The notes: generated from the sequence alone by a model not told the origin. A DNA stretch of 64,000 nt from Osmia lignaria lignaria (GCF_051020975.1 NC_135042.1:4797888-4861887), one strand, 5' to 3'; numbered from the stretch's first letter, positions 34,624 through 46,580 are shown. Translations and numbers: made by a program.

Positions 34624-36560
34624 CAAGAGCCAAGCGGCATACGCCGCTCGGTCAGATTCATTCTGGTCCTACCTGTGCTCATGGTCTTCATATGCACCAT
34701 TTTTACTATTTTGATACTGCTACAGATTTATACTTAAGGAAAGGTATACGCTGACAAGACAATGATCTAATGCACATACAAGGTATACACCTGTTACTAA
34801 AGTGTACCACGATGAAGCCTGTGTGTACTTGAAACAGGCTTCGGGTTCTTTATCCATTTTTCTCGTATGCAACAGGGCTGAGAGTCTCACCCTTGATGCA
34901 TATTTCTTTCTTTTTTCTTCCCTAAAAAGATACGCTCGATTAAAGCGTAGATTTTTTTAACATCGATACACGGTGAGGCTATATTTTTTTCTATGCGAAC
35001 ACAGTTCCAACGAAGGTAATACCGACACTGTGCTCCCGTTAAGCGAACTTATCGTTGATACTTGTACGTTGTCGAGCTGCTGTAATCCTTTTTAAAGTAA
35101 CTTCCTAACGGACGTCCATCGTTTTTAAAGAAAAACAAGCTGGTGCCTTTTGTTGATAACTCGTCGTTACCCACTAGACAGACCATCAAGCGTAACATTG
35201 ACCATCTGAAAGAGAGGTTTCAACATCTTTTCCTCGTGTGTAACGCAAGAGAAAAAGACGAGTTACGATGCCGATTTCGACGGTATGCTTTCTTCGGAAT
35301 ACCTTGCATTTGATTGTCCGTTGACACTGACAATGGAAATATTTTAAATTGTTCGTCTACTTTGATCACGTGAAATATATACAGATTACTTCGGTTACTG
35401 TTCAGAATATTCAGGCTTTCAGGGTTAATAGTGTTTTAAAACAACGTTTCAATGTTTCGAAAGCATTGAAAACATTCAAGAGCTTCAGACATTATTAACC
35501 ATTTTGATAATTATTGTTACCTTTTTCTTTTTCCTTCTCTCTATAATTCTAATTTTGCAAACTATTATACGAAGTAAAAAAGGGATATAGAAAAGGTGAC
35601 AAAACATTGAAATCAGAACGAGCCACTGAAGCAAAAAATTTCTCCAACAGACGATAACGATCGGCGTAATTCTATCGATGCGTGTTAGACTGAAGAAAAC
35701 GAGCAATAGCTTTAGTTCATAGTAAAGCGTAAAGTATTAAGCGGTATATATATATAATTATGTAAGGATATAAGACAGCGTACGTGAACCTCTCTCGAGC
35801 CGTAAACTATTATTACACAAATCAACGCGAATTTTTACATCGTTTATAAGATTATTCGACAACGTATCCTCCCCTCCATCTATTCGGTTTTCCTTCGACG
35901 AGTAAGGTTACAGCTTCTTCGAATCGTTAGAAGACCTTCTCGTATTTGTACTGTTTTTCTAATCACCTACGGTTTAAGCGAATTATCCTCGTCGATTGTC
36001 GATTACCTTCGAACGAAAAAAGGGAACGTGCAGTTCGATCGACGCAGGCAGAGATCGTCCAATACATAACTGCAACATATCGATCACGGTAATGGGTTAC
36101 TGCTAGAATTACTGTTCGCGACTACATCGGTAAGAATAATTAATAACTAGATAAAAGGAGAGCGGGAGAGAATCGATTATGTTTGTAAGAAATATACATC
36201 AGGTGTATCTAATGTTCATAGGATATAGAATGAAGTTATATCAGATATATTTCAATATAAGAGCGAATCCTTGGGTACCTTGTATATTTTCTGAACAATT
36301 TCATACTTTTTAAATGCACAAATTACCGGTCCTCGTGCGTCGAAGAAGCGTAACCTTTTTGTAATCCCATTGTGATCGGTTCAACTACATGTAACATTAG
36401 TGGTCGTTATTGTAGACCTCTTGATATTCTTTAGTAGTCGATTATCACAAATATTATCGTTACTCATACCGTACATTATTGCATGTTAAAAGTATACTTG
36501 GAAGGATTGAACGAATGAAACGATTTGAGAGAAAGAGATGAAAAATAAAGAAAACATGCG
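34624..36560 (+). other. Probable 3' UTR and flank of RhoBTB
   Basis: AT-rich sequence without credible ORFs follows the stop. AATAAA occurs at about 36,543 (GAAAAATAAAGAAAA), which would give a 3' UTR near 1.9 kb. Earlier, weaker polyA signals are possible. No microRNA-like hairpin was noted. Confidence 0.4.
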
Positions 36561-39500
36561 GTGAACGACTGAAAGAAGCGACGTATGTGTTTTGACATCC
36601 ATAATTCTAGATTTTATATTTTGTGTATACAATGAACATTCGTTTTTTCACGAGCTTTCAAATAATTTGTAATATTTCGAGCTGTTTAAAATGTTATTCG
36701 AATTGAACGTAAGTTCAACATTGTATCAAATATTCAGGATAATTCGATCGCTACATTTAGATACGCGTCAAATAATTGAACATATAGAATGAACGCATAC
36801 ACAGTCACAAATAAAAAGCGTTACTGCCCACTATGCAGGAAGTTCTGTTACGAAAACGACGTATGCCAAAGAGTGTTTGTTCCGGTGAGGGTAAGAATAA
36901 CGTCCCACTTGTACGCTACGTCAATTTCAATGTCAATGTTATTCTTCGTCGCTCTTAAATGTATATTTTATACTGAAATTGGTAATCATAGAATTAAGGA
37001 TACAACCGTATATGCGGTTGCAGATATGGAACGATATGGGGCATAAATTTTCGCACGTATTTTAATCGAAGTTATCTTGTGACGCGTAAAAAAAAAAGTT
37101 AAGTTCAATACTTATTCAAGGCATTTGCGAGCGCTTAGAGTTCAACACTTATAAGTATAAATATTTCATAATTAACATTATATTTATCACAAAGATAACT
37201 TAAATTCATACGTAGAAGTACTTTTTATCCTTATATTTCAAGAATTCCACGACTATTCGGGGTATTTACGTCCATCTTATGTTTCTTCACTTTAAATTGA
37301 ATGTTTTAGCTTCCCGCGCTCGCAAAGCCGTTGGTCCTGACCCCCTGAGGTATCGTTGCGACATATGTTTTGTAACGATAACCAGATCGATCAATTTAAT
37401 TGATTTATAATCAACGCGATGGAAAATATTATGGTCGTATGCTAAAGTTTAAGCATAAACATCAATTAATAAATAATAAAATTACATGAACATTTCATAC
37501 TGCAAAATTTAGCACTGATAAGAAAGAATTTTCATTTTTTATGCGTAGCATTTATAAATGGACATTATGTCCTATAGACGCTCTTTTAACTAATCCATTC
37601 TTAAAAGATATTAATTATAAAGATAATTGCCGGCGATTAAGATTTTTTAGACTACAATCTCAGCTGAATTTGGAAAGTTCTTTACCATCAATCCAGTACC
37701 TACTTCTTTACCGGGTATTTTTCAGTTTGTGGTCACATACTCGGTGAACCAAATCATATACGTAGCGGAAGCGGAAAGAAGCTGATCTTGAGACGTCATC
37801 GTTGAGCGCTCAGTCAACGCCATCTAATAATGTAGAGTTGAATTATGATAAAGCTACTTTATTACCGACTTAGCTCGTAACTATCAGCCGATAAGTTCTT
37901 TGCATCTATCGTTTCAATAGCGCTGCTATTTTATTCTATTCTGAACCGATAATATAGTATGTGAGATAAAAATGGTAAGAGGGCTGTATTTGGTATAATT
38001 GTATTTGCAACTTCAGAATCTCAAAGGCATAGTTCCTGAAAAAAATATAACAGAGATTAAATAGAAAAAAAAACCATAAATTCCGCAGCCAATTCGCTCG
38101 TATTATTTGCTGCATAATTAATAAGTGTACCATTGAAATAATGATGCAATTATTAATAATCCATCAAATAATAACGATTGCCCGGGTCTCACCACGGGGA
38201 GGTTGCTGCGGCTGGAGACCCGCCCTACCTCATCCCATCCACCCTCCATTTATGCAAATTTTTACTTTCATTCAATAACATCATCCTCTTGGTGCACATT
38301 TGCAAAACGTTTCGACTGTTGTGCAAACGAACAACAAAAGGAGTATTGTTTTTATTCACTACCTACCTATCTACTTATCTATACATATATTTACGTAGAT
38401 TTTTGCTTTTTATTCCTATCGCAACAATTTTTAATTTTGATTTTGATTACAGATCTGTAATTAATAAATATGCAATTGCATATTTCTCCGACATACTTAT
38501 ACTACTAAGAATAGCTACCTATATCTACGAGCGCTCGTAATTATACTAAAAATTCGCTTAAATCTAACGCTTCCTAATTAAACACTGCAGTGTTTGATGA
38601 TTATATCTTGATGACCATATACATAAATAAGTCCAATGAATTTGTTGATTTTGTTGTCCTCACCAGAATACTTCCTGAAATAAAACTGAAAAGGATTAAA
38701 CATAATTTAAGAAAATAATGAGGCTCATGTAGCCTTAATTATAAATTTACAACCTGCCTGAAACAAACAGAAAAAGATTAAATACAATTTTTGAAAATAG
38801 TACGGTTCAAATATTACCACTCATAAGAATCATTTTCACCTCGTTTTACTTAATTGGATGCATTGAATTCCATTTATGGATGCTAGATTTTAAATTACAT
38901 TTCTTCCAATCTATTATCCGATATTATTAATTCACACTTCCTATAAAGATATTTCTCTGTAACAGAAACTAATTAATTGAATCCAAAAAAAGACAAAGAA
39001 AAATTAATAGCTGGAAAGAAGATACATTAGTAACAATAAAATTTTACAAAAGTCAGAGTGGTTGTTCATAATTTAAAATCAATTTGATGCGAAATATGAA
39101 TTAAAAGCAAACTTCACTACCAAAATAAAGAGAAAAAAATTCAGAAAAATATATACTTGAGTTAAGTGATTTGAGTTAAGAACATTAATTATTTCATTTT
39201 ATTGTATTTAATATTCGTTCATTTCGCGACAAATAGTACACAATATTTTAACTGAAACAACTGTCTTTTACTGCAATATACGTACAACCATGACTCTACT
39301 CGACTTTATTGCATTATATTATTCAATACACCTTTCAATGCAAATTTATTGTAAATGGAAAAACTGAAAAGAAAATCACGAGTGGACTTTGCTTCTCAGG
39401 AAAAGAATTTGAAAATTTATAAAAGTAATTTAATTAGCTTCTCCGTAAGCTTGAAACGAAACATCGCGATCAAAAATTAAAATTAAACAACTCGAACAAC

Positions 39501-39700
39501 AATTGTCCACTACTTTTGTTTAAATAAAGTAGAATTAAAATTTAATAAAATATTTCAAATGAATCTTCCTTGAAATAATTTATCACCAATCATCACAAAA
39601 TAAAATGAATTTCCATTTTAAATAAAACTTTGAATAAAGTTCTCTTTAACACTTTATCGTAACTAATAATATCCTGAAAACATTAAATTCATATATTATT
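36561..39700. other. Intergenic AT-rich DNA
   Basis: No gene supported. A frame at 36789-37046 starts with KKRYCPLCRKFCYENDVCQRV, a CPLC-type zinc-finger look, and is followed by GTGAGG, a possible donor. No partner exon is evident. At 38184-38221 a GC-rich island has an inverted repeat GGGTCTC / GAGACCC with a 24-nt loop, an isolated feature in AT-rich surroundings. Confidence 0.35.
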
Positions 39701-39768
39701 TAACAGTATTTCCAACAAACGAATGCTCAAAATTTTCAAAATTTTAAAAAGGGAAGAAAAAAGACTGA

Positions 39769-39798
39769 GGGCGGGGCAGTGGGAGGGAGGGTACAGGG
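39769..39798 (+). other. G-quadruplex-type G-run cluster
   Basis: The pattern GGG-C-GGGG-CAGT-GGG-A-GGG-A-GGG fits the usual four-run G4 rule on the plus strand. It sits at the left edge of the repeated locus. Formation is a prediction only. Confidence 0.55.
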
Positions 39799-39924
39799 GA
39801 ACCTGAAAAGAAAAGTTTGACTGCCCATAAGAGCAATCCCTAAGCAAACCCTATAAAACAAACCGAAATCACACGCAACACTAATTGTAAAATTGCAAAC
39901 ATTCTGAACTATGACAAAACATCG

Positions 39925-40256
39925 GCTGGCAACGAAGGGTTTCACGCCCCCTAGACTTACGCCAGACGCTACATACCACCCACCCCGCCTGGACGTCGTA
40001 ACGCCAGGACAGAGTGCACCCCTTCGCTAAGAGCGCTACCCGCCCGTCCAACACGTTGCATCCAACGGTGTCAGATTGACGGACGCCCATAGTATAGACA
40101 AAAGGACTGCAGTTTACAATATGGAACATACGGATATGCGCCATATTCTAAAGCTGCGCCTGCAAAGGCCTAGTAATGCATGGGTATATCTCCCAGAGAT
40201 GGTGTTCACGGTCTTAGGCCGCGGAATCCTTGACTAGCAATGGATTCCCACCGAAT
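39925..40256. repeat. Structured GC-rich module, copy A
   Basis: About 308 bp are nearly identical to 42858-43168. Inside are several inverted repeats: CGAAGGGT / ACCCCTTCG, CCTGG / CCAGG, CGTCC / GGACG enclosing ACACGTTG-CATC-CAACGGTGT, and GAATATGG / CCATATTG. At the right edge GGAATCC (40223) pairs with GGATTCC (40242) across a 12-nt loop. The minus-strand frame over it is conserved in both copies, but the ends of that frame differ. I favour a structured RNA or mobile element over a protein. No homologue recognised. Confidence 0.7.
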
Positions 40257-40259
40257 GTG

Positions 40260-41490
40260 AGTCATAGTTACTTCCACTAATTTAATAACAATCGCGAATT
40301 CATTCGCAACACTAATTTCATTAATTATATAATATGTACAAAGGCGTACGCGTGAAGGCTGCTCCATTATGCGCAACGCTAAGCTGAAAAAAAGAACAAA
40401 AGAGAAAACGCGAACTGTAACGCAACACTACTCATATCTACCGAATTTTGTAAGACGCAACACTAATCTAAAAAAGGGGTACAGTCAATTCAAGGCTGTA
40501 CCATGGCAGCTGGTCCATAGCTGCCTTAAGGACCATGGCAACTCCACTGGATCGTTTTGGGGCATTTCTAATGCAAAACGCGAATATTCATTACCGCAAC
40601 ACTAATTAGCAGGGAACTCTATATATAAACTAATGCAAAGCAATCGCGTATTTATAAGTCGCAACACTGGGAAACAATCGCGCTAATGTCTATCGCAACA
40701 CTATCTTTAACAGACATGCAATTAAAATGCAGAAAAGGGGATTCTCAAACCGTGAATTTTTTACTCGCAACACTAATTTTATTAATTATATAATATGTAC
40801 AAAAGCGTACGCGTGAAGGCTGCTCCATTATACGCAACACTAAGCTGAAAAAAAGAAAAAAAGAGAAAACGCGAACTGTAACGCAACACTACTCAAATCT
40901 ACCGAATTTTGTAAGACGCAACACTAATCTAAAAAAGGGGTACAGCCAATCCAAAGCTGTATCATGGCAGCTGGTCCATAGCTGCCTTATGGACCATGGC
41001 AACTCCACTGGATCGTTTTTGGGCATTTCATCATATATCGCAACTCTAATGCAAAACGCGAATATTCATTACCGCAACACTAATTAGCAGGGAACTCTAT
41101 AAACTAATGCAAAGCAATCGCGTATTTATAAGTCGCAACACTGGGAAACAATCGCGCTAATGTCATTCGCAACGCTATCTTTAACAGACATGCAATTAAA
41201 ATGCAAAAAAGGGGATTCTCAAACCGTGAATCTTTTACTCGCAACACTAAAGCAATGAACATTAGAAAAAGCAAAACTCTCAAAAATCTTAAAGCAATCA
41301 ACATTGAAAAGTTAAATTCTATTTTAAAGCAATGCAAGAAAGAAACGCGGTATTTAAAGTTCGCAGCACTAAATGAAAATCGCGATAATCATGCATACGC
41401 AACATTAAATTGAACCGTGATCGATATTCATTCGCAACACTAAATTGAACCGTGGACAATATTCGCAACACTAAATTGAAAACGCGATTT
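40260..41490. repeat. Array of the CGCAACACTAA motif with a 460-bp internal duplication
   Basis: About 20 copies of CGCAACACTAA or one-base variants occur in 1.2 kb at irregular spacing of roughly 30-70 bp. Many are preceded 10-20 bp upstream by an A/T-flanked GCG or CGCG, so the unit reads AACGCG-spacer-CGCAACACTAA. A segment from about 40,305 to 40,764 is repeated at 40,765-41,240 with about 5% change, including the GCAGCTGGTCCATAGCTGC hairpin. Stray motif copies occur at 39,876, 43,280 and 44,801. This is not a simple satellite, because the spacers differ. Confidence 0.8.
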
Positions 41491-41813
41491 GCCCAAAATC
41501 ATGGGGGTCACGAGCCCCCTCTTCTCCTGCAATCACAAAACTACAACTACAGGCAAGCACAGTGACAAAGTAGTAATGATAATGATTTCCCATCCTTTTT
41601 TGCAAAAGGATGCAAAATCATTAGTAGTTCCCCTCTTGAAAGACAGTTTGTCGGGGCGCTTCGGCATATAGCCTTTTCTTTCTTCGGGCGGTCCACCCAC
41701 CTGAAACTTATATCTAAAGCTCGAGACTTGCAAATTCGCAAAACAAAAAAAAAATCAATCAACAAAAAAGAAAAATCGCGAAACTCTAATTGACACGTGG
41801 ACGAAAAAGGACT

Positions 41814-41822
41814 TTATATAAG
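41814..41822 (+). promoter_or_regulatory. Consensus TATA box, plus strand
   Basis: TTTATATAAG is a strong TATA match lying about 70 nt upstream of an ATG at 41889, in otherwise repeat-rich DNA. A plus-strand transcript starting near 41,845 is plausible. Confidence 0.45.
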
Positions 41823-41888
41823 TCGTTGTTCGTGCACACGTGCCGTGCTCGAGCAGAACTTGTGCGTTTCGTGCCATCGCGATCGCGT

Positions 41889-42206
41889 ATGACGACTTAT
41901 GAAGTCGCCAAAAATTTGAAAAACTGTACAGATAGAATCGAAGGCGAACGGCATACTCCGTTCGTATCGATTGGATCGTCAATTCTTCAAATATATTCCA
42001 GGTACAGGTTGATCACGCGAAATCGCGCCTACCCAACCAAGAGACTGAGACAACCTGTCCCGGCCCTACCTACTTACAATCTATCACACACACCAGAAGG
42101 TATACTACCTACCTACCTAACGCTATATTTAAAAAAGGCAAAATCACATTCTCACAAAAATTCATTCCACGACCCCCATACACTCCACCCGGGCGCAAGA
42201 GCCTAA
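41889..42206 (+). CDS. Putative small plus-strand ORF downstream of a TATA box
   Basis: 105 codons from ATG 41889 (MTTYEVAKNLKNCTDRIEGE). An alternative reading is that only the first 37 or so codons are used, because TATTCCAG|GTACAG near 42,000 is a usable donor. The second half is low-complexity in look. No domain or homologue recognised. It may simply be an exon of a non-coding transcript. Confidence 0.25.
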   Translation: MTTYEVAKNLKNCTDRIEGERHTPFVSIGSSILQIYSRYRLITRNRAYPTKRLRQPVPALPTYNLSHTPEGILPTYLTLYLKKAKSHSHKNSFHDPHTLHPGARA

Positions 42207-42229
42207 ACTAGGGAGAACGTCCCGGGACG

Positions 42230-42850
42230 CCTCCGACACCCGAGTTTCATCTCACATCACACTCTACGGTACGTACCATTTTTCACTGAAATCGTCTGGC
42301 AAGGCTAGCAATCATTGCGTATAATGATAATTACAAAATTTAATTAACTACTTTGATATAGAATATTTCATAATAATGGTAATAATCATGGTAATAGTAA
42401 TGGTAATAATACTATTTGGTTTGTACGTTCATTGTACATCTATTTGAATAAAATATTATTTCAAATTAAAAGTTAAATGAAAAGGTTATTAAACCGACGC
42501 AATCCCACAGCCTAAAAACACACACACCATATGTGGAGATTACGTCGTGCACGATATACTAACACAATGCCAGCCGCTTATTAATTATTATTCTTATGAA
42601 CTAGGTCATCGTGCCCATTGTCTCTACCCATCCAAGTAGCACCTGGGCACGTGAATGGGCTTTGACAATAAACACGGAAGGGGTTAAATCTGAAAATCCT
42701 GATCTAGAAACATGATTAGTACATAAACATCGAACGGGCTAATATTTCACTATTTTAATAAAAGTGACTCGACTTTGTAAATATAAAGCTTTAATAACAA
42801 ATACAGAAAAGTATAATAGAGCAACTATGACGCAAACATGGTGCACTGCT
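42230..42850. other. AT-rich spacer between the two modules
   Basis: No gene. It holds one 8-bp inverted repeat (CGTGCCCA / TGGGCACG, about 42,611-42,652) and ACA/TGG-type short repeats. Confidence 0.4.
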
Positions 42851-42857
42851 AATATCA

Positions 42858-43235
42858 GCTGGCAACGAAGGGTCTCACGCCCCCTAGACTTACGCCAGAC
42901 GCTACATACCACCCACCCCGCCTGGACGTCGTAACGCCAGGACAGAGTGCACCCCTTCGCTAAGAGCGCTACCCGCCCGTCCAACACGTTGCATCCAACG
43001 GTGTCAGATTGACGGACGCCCATAGTATAGACAAAAGGACTACAGTTTAGAATATGGTAACATATTTTCATATGTTCCGTATTCTAAAGCTGCGCCTGCA
43101 AAGGCCTAGTAATGCATGGGTATATCTCCCAGAGATGGTGTTCACGGTCTTATGCCGCGGAATCCTTGTAACTAATTTGATTAATTAAATAATACATAGG
43201 ATTGAGATTAAGAACCAAAAGGATTCCCACCGAAT
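42858..43235. repeat. Structured GC-rich module, copy B
   Basis: The core 42858-43168 is nearly identical to copy A. The closing stem is also present, GGAATCC (43159) with GGATTCC (43221), but its loop is 55 nt instead of 12. The central stem pairs GAATACGGAACATAT with ATATGTTACCATATTC on the minus strand, with sequence changes on both arms relative to copy A. Flanks outside the module are unrelated to those of copy A. Confidence 0.7.
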
Positions 43236-44063
43236 ACTAGTCAGTGCATCGTCATATTTACTCTCGCGCTGGAAATTTTTCGCAACACTAATTTAATAAT
43301 TGCAAATCTCTAATAAAAAAGAATTTAATGTCTTTAATTAAGAATTCTTTGTTGTGAAAAAAGAATTTATTGTGAAAATTAATAGAACATCCTCGGGCGA
43401 CTCCCTCCTCAGAGTGAATTTTCAAGAATACGCAAAATGTGTTGAAATAGATCACTCTGACTTGGAAATCTACCCGTCACGAATTGTCTTCTTGCACATA
43501 AATTGTTCATTTTTTCATGAACGTGTAAATAAGTTAAACTACTCGTAAAAAATTCTCAAATTATATTTAAATTTATAATATACAAAATGTAATTAAATCA
43601 ATGTAATAACATCATTAATATGTATATCCAGTATACATATTACATAATACTATCAATATTATATTGCTTTGAACCATCGCAATAACTAAGTCAGATAGTA
43701 TTTGACTTCTCTATTACAAATATTCTAATTCCACATTTAAGAACATTTAAGAACATTCATATATTTCATAAATATCTATTGGAATATGTGGAATTGAAAT
43801 GATATTAAAACGCGGAGTACAAGAAGACCTAGCCTAACTAAATGAAATGAAACAATAAAAATGTTACTACTCATGGGTATGTATAATCATACCCATGGTC
43901 ACTATGCTTGCTAACCACGTATACAACTAGTAGCCCGTGTCGATTCGGACCATTCGTCCTACGACATGTTTGGGCACCAGAGGGACCATAAAACATGCGA
44001 CTCACCGTTCGCAGATATACTCTTCTTCCGACAGTCAAACACCAGGTAGGAGGCTGCCTTGTA

Positions 44064-44520
44064 GGAGAAGACGGAAGTCGTGAAAAATGCTGTTCATCTG
44101 TAACAAAAAAAGAAGAATTACGGTTAATTTTGAAAATTATTAATTTTTATTCTAATAAAATTATATATGAAATTGAATTTTATAAAATATTAACAATTAA
44201 AAAGAAATCTCAATTATCATGTGTTGAAATTTTTAATTATTCTATTTTAATAAAAAGCAATTAAGTGACGTACCAAGACGGAAGTCGTGAAGAAAGCCAT
44301 CATCAGGATATCCAGGAACTCGGCTAAATCAAAAAATTCATCTGTAACAAAACAAAAAAGAATTACGGTTAATTTTGCAAATTATATCAATTTTTGATAT
44401 AATAAAATTATATATGAATTTAGATTTAATAAAATATTAGCAGTTAAAAGGAATTTTCAATTATTAAGTGTTGAAATTGTAAATGATTCTATTTGAATTA
44501 AAATTAATTGAATAAAGTAA
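44064..44520 (-). repeat. Tandem duplication spanning an exon-intron boundary
   Basis: About 210 bp of the AT-rich intron plus the acceptor and the CACGACTTCCGTCTT exon sequence occur twice in tandem (about 44,064-44,270 and 44,280-44,510), roughly 80% alike. This duplicated the acceptor TTTGTTACAG and part of the following exon, giving two exons from one. Confidence 0.55.
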
Positions 44521-46139
44521 TAAGATACTTACACTCTTTCCTTATGGAGTAACGCCCAAGACTCCTCTTCAGTGGTGCCGTGACTCTAACACCGGATATA
44601 TCGAGCAAAAAACAAAAAATTAAAAATAAAAATAAAGATATAAAGTACTAGTAACGCGACCGTGAATAATTTCCGGCGAACAATTGTAGAATCTACTTTC
44701 GCGATGGAAAAAGAAAAATCGGAGCCGCGATGCTCTAGAAAATATATTATAATACGTAGCAAACACTGACTCTACTTTCGCGTGATTCCTAATCATACAA
44801 ACGCAACACTATTCAGGGCCAGTTCGCCCTTGCAAAAATCAAAACATTGGAAGTATGATCGTATAAACACTGACTCTACCGACCGCATTGCGCGCGGCCA
44901 CAACAATTCCTGAAAGAAAAACTTAGTGAGCAGGGATGGGGGCTGGGTGGAAATATACAAAACAACATTCTTCTTATTGAGCATTCGTAACAGAAATACG
45001 GTTATTAATGACTTGTAAATGAAAATATCTATGTTCGTGAAATACATTCGACGAGCACAAATATTGTTAAAGCTGAATATTGATCCTAGATTGAAATGAA
45101 ATGTTTTAAATAATTGTTGATAATTGTTTCAATGAATATTACATCGATAGAAAATCATTTTGTAATAAAGATAATAGACTACTGTAATAAAGCAGAGGAT
45201 TTTTGTTGTTAAGATTATAAGCATACTACAAATTGTTGGAAATTCTATTACGGCATGGTTTATAAATTATCTAATTCTTTTCAATAAGCAAAGTCCAATA
45301 ATTAACCATGCTTAAACAGCATATGATTTAAAAACGTACTATTTTAATTTAAACTTGCATCGAAAACTGGATATTATAATATAATTACTACTATTTAACA
45401 AAAATAGATTGTTTAAAATAATTAATAATTGCAGAAGAGAAGTAATCATTTGCAGTAGAATACGAATTATTTCAATTTAGTTCTACTTTAAAACAAATGT
45501 ATTAAAATACTGGACGAAATTATTCAATAAAATGAAAAATTAATTATTCTTTTTCTATGAATTGGTTAAAGAAAAAAAATGTCTTTAATCTTTTCTTTCT
45601 TGACTTTGGTAGCAAGTAATTATCAAAAATGCTTATAATTAACAACGACTCAATAAAAAACAAGTAATAATAAATGTTAATAATTGATTAGAATAAATTA
45701 AAACAATAAATTCTTACGAAATTCTATTTTAAACCTATATCAGATGTCATGGCGTCCTTTCAATATTCATCAAATATCTGTAACAAATAAGAAATACCAA
45801 TTTATGTAAATAAAATTTAATCAACAATAATAAAATTATTACTAATAAACGACCGAACTATAATTTATGCCAAATATTTTAATAGGTAGAGTGCGCACCT
45901 ACTACTTATACGGAAGGATGCTCTCAACACATCTTGTCACTTCGACGTTCGCGAGAGAAATGACGAGACCATCCTTCTTGCCGAAGACCGATTAGCACCG
46001 TTCGGTGTTATTCGGTAATGTTCGTCCCCAGCCGAACCGAAGCCGGTAGACGAACAGATCTCAGAATATTACGATGCTCAAGAAAGAACGTTATTAAATA
46101 TCAAACAGTAAATTGTGTGAAAGAATACGAAAAACATTG

Positions 46140-46580
46140 AATAATGTTCAAGAAATTACTGATATAAAGAGAAAATAATTCGGATTCTGTTCTTCCAACT
46201 TCATTGTCAATTTACGGCAAGAGCAAAAAATTTCAACTCGCGTATTTTTAAAAATAACCTCGAATTAATGTCAAAAAACAAAGAGCTAGACTTCTCTTCG
46301 GCTATTCTTTCTCTTTTTTGTATTTTCAACACCCGAAAGACAATTTAATTTAATATTTGAAGATAATTTAATCTTACCTGTTGCAAACACGTGCAAGACG
46401 AACGAAGCTTCGAAGAGGAATGCTGTACTGCGTTACAAATCGACGCACTCGCTCACCTAACGACGTGTCTGATTGGTCGAAATGAGAGGACGCCAACATG
46501 GCGCGACCAACCACAGCCGTTGGTAGAAGTTTCGAAGCTGTAATGCTAATCGTAATGGAAACGTTCATACAATAAATATC
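46140..46580 (-). promoter_or_regulatory. Promoter and first-exon block, copy 1
   Basis: About 440 bp repeated at 49015-49435. Read on the minus strand it has GGTTGGTCGCGCCATGTTGGCG, a CCAATCAG box and the common exon AAGCTTCG followed by CAACAG|GTAAGATT, a consensus donor. The CCAAT and the YY1/Pho-like GCCATNTTGG motif suggest a TATA-less promoter. A 64-codon frame runs through it but crosses the donor. Confidence 0.5.

Noticed and set aside
36789..37046. CPLC-type zinc-finger exon
   Set aside because: One short Cys cluster and a possible donor, but no partner exon or upstream frame; not enough to call a gene.
40260..41490. CGCAACACTAA repeats as telomeric or subtelomeric DNA
   Set aside because: Copies are not contiguous, spacers vary and the motif is not the insect TTAGG type. 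Single-copy genes lie on both sides.
39900..43235. The two 310-bp direct repeats as LTRs of a retrotransposon
   Set aside because: There is no reverse transcriptase, gag or integrase coding between them, no primer-binding site was seen, and the ends are not TG...CA. A non-autonomous element remains possible.
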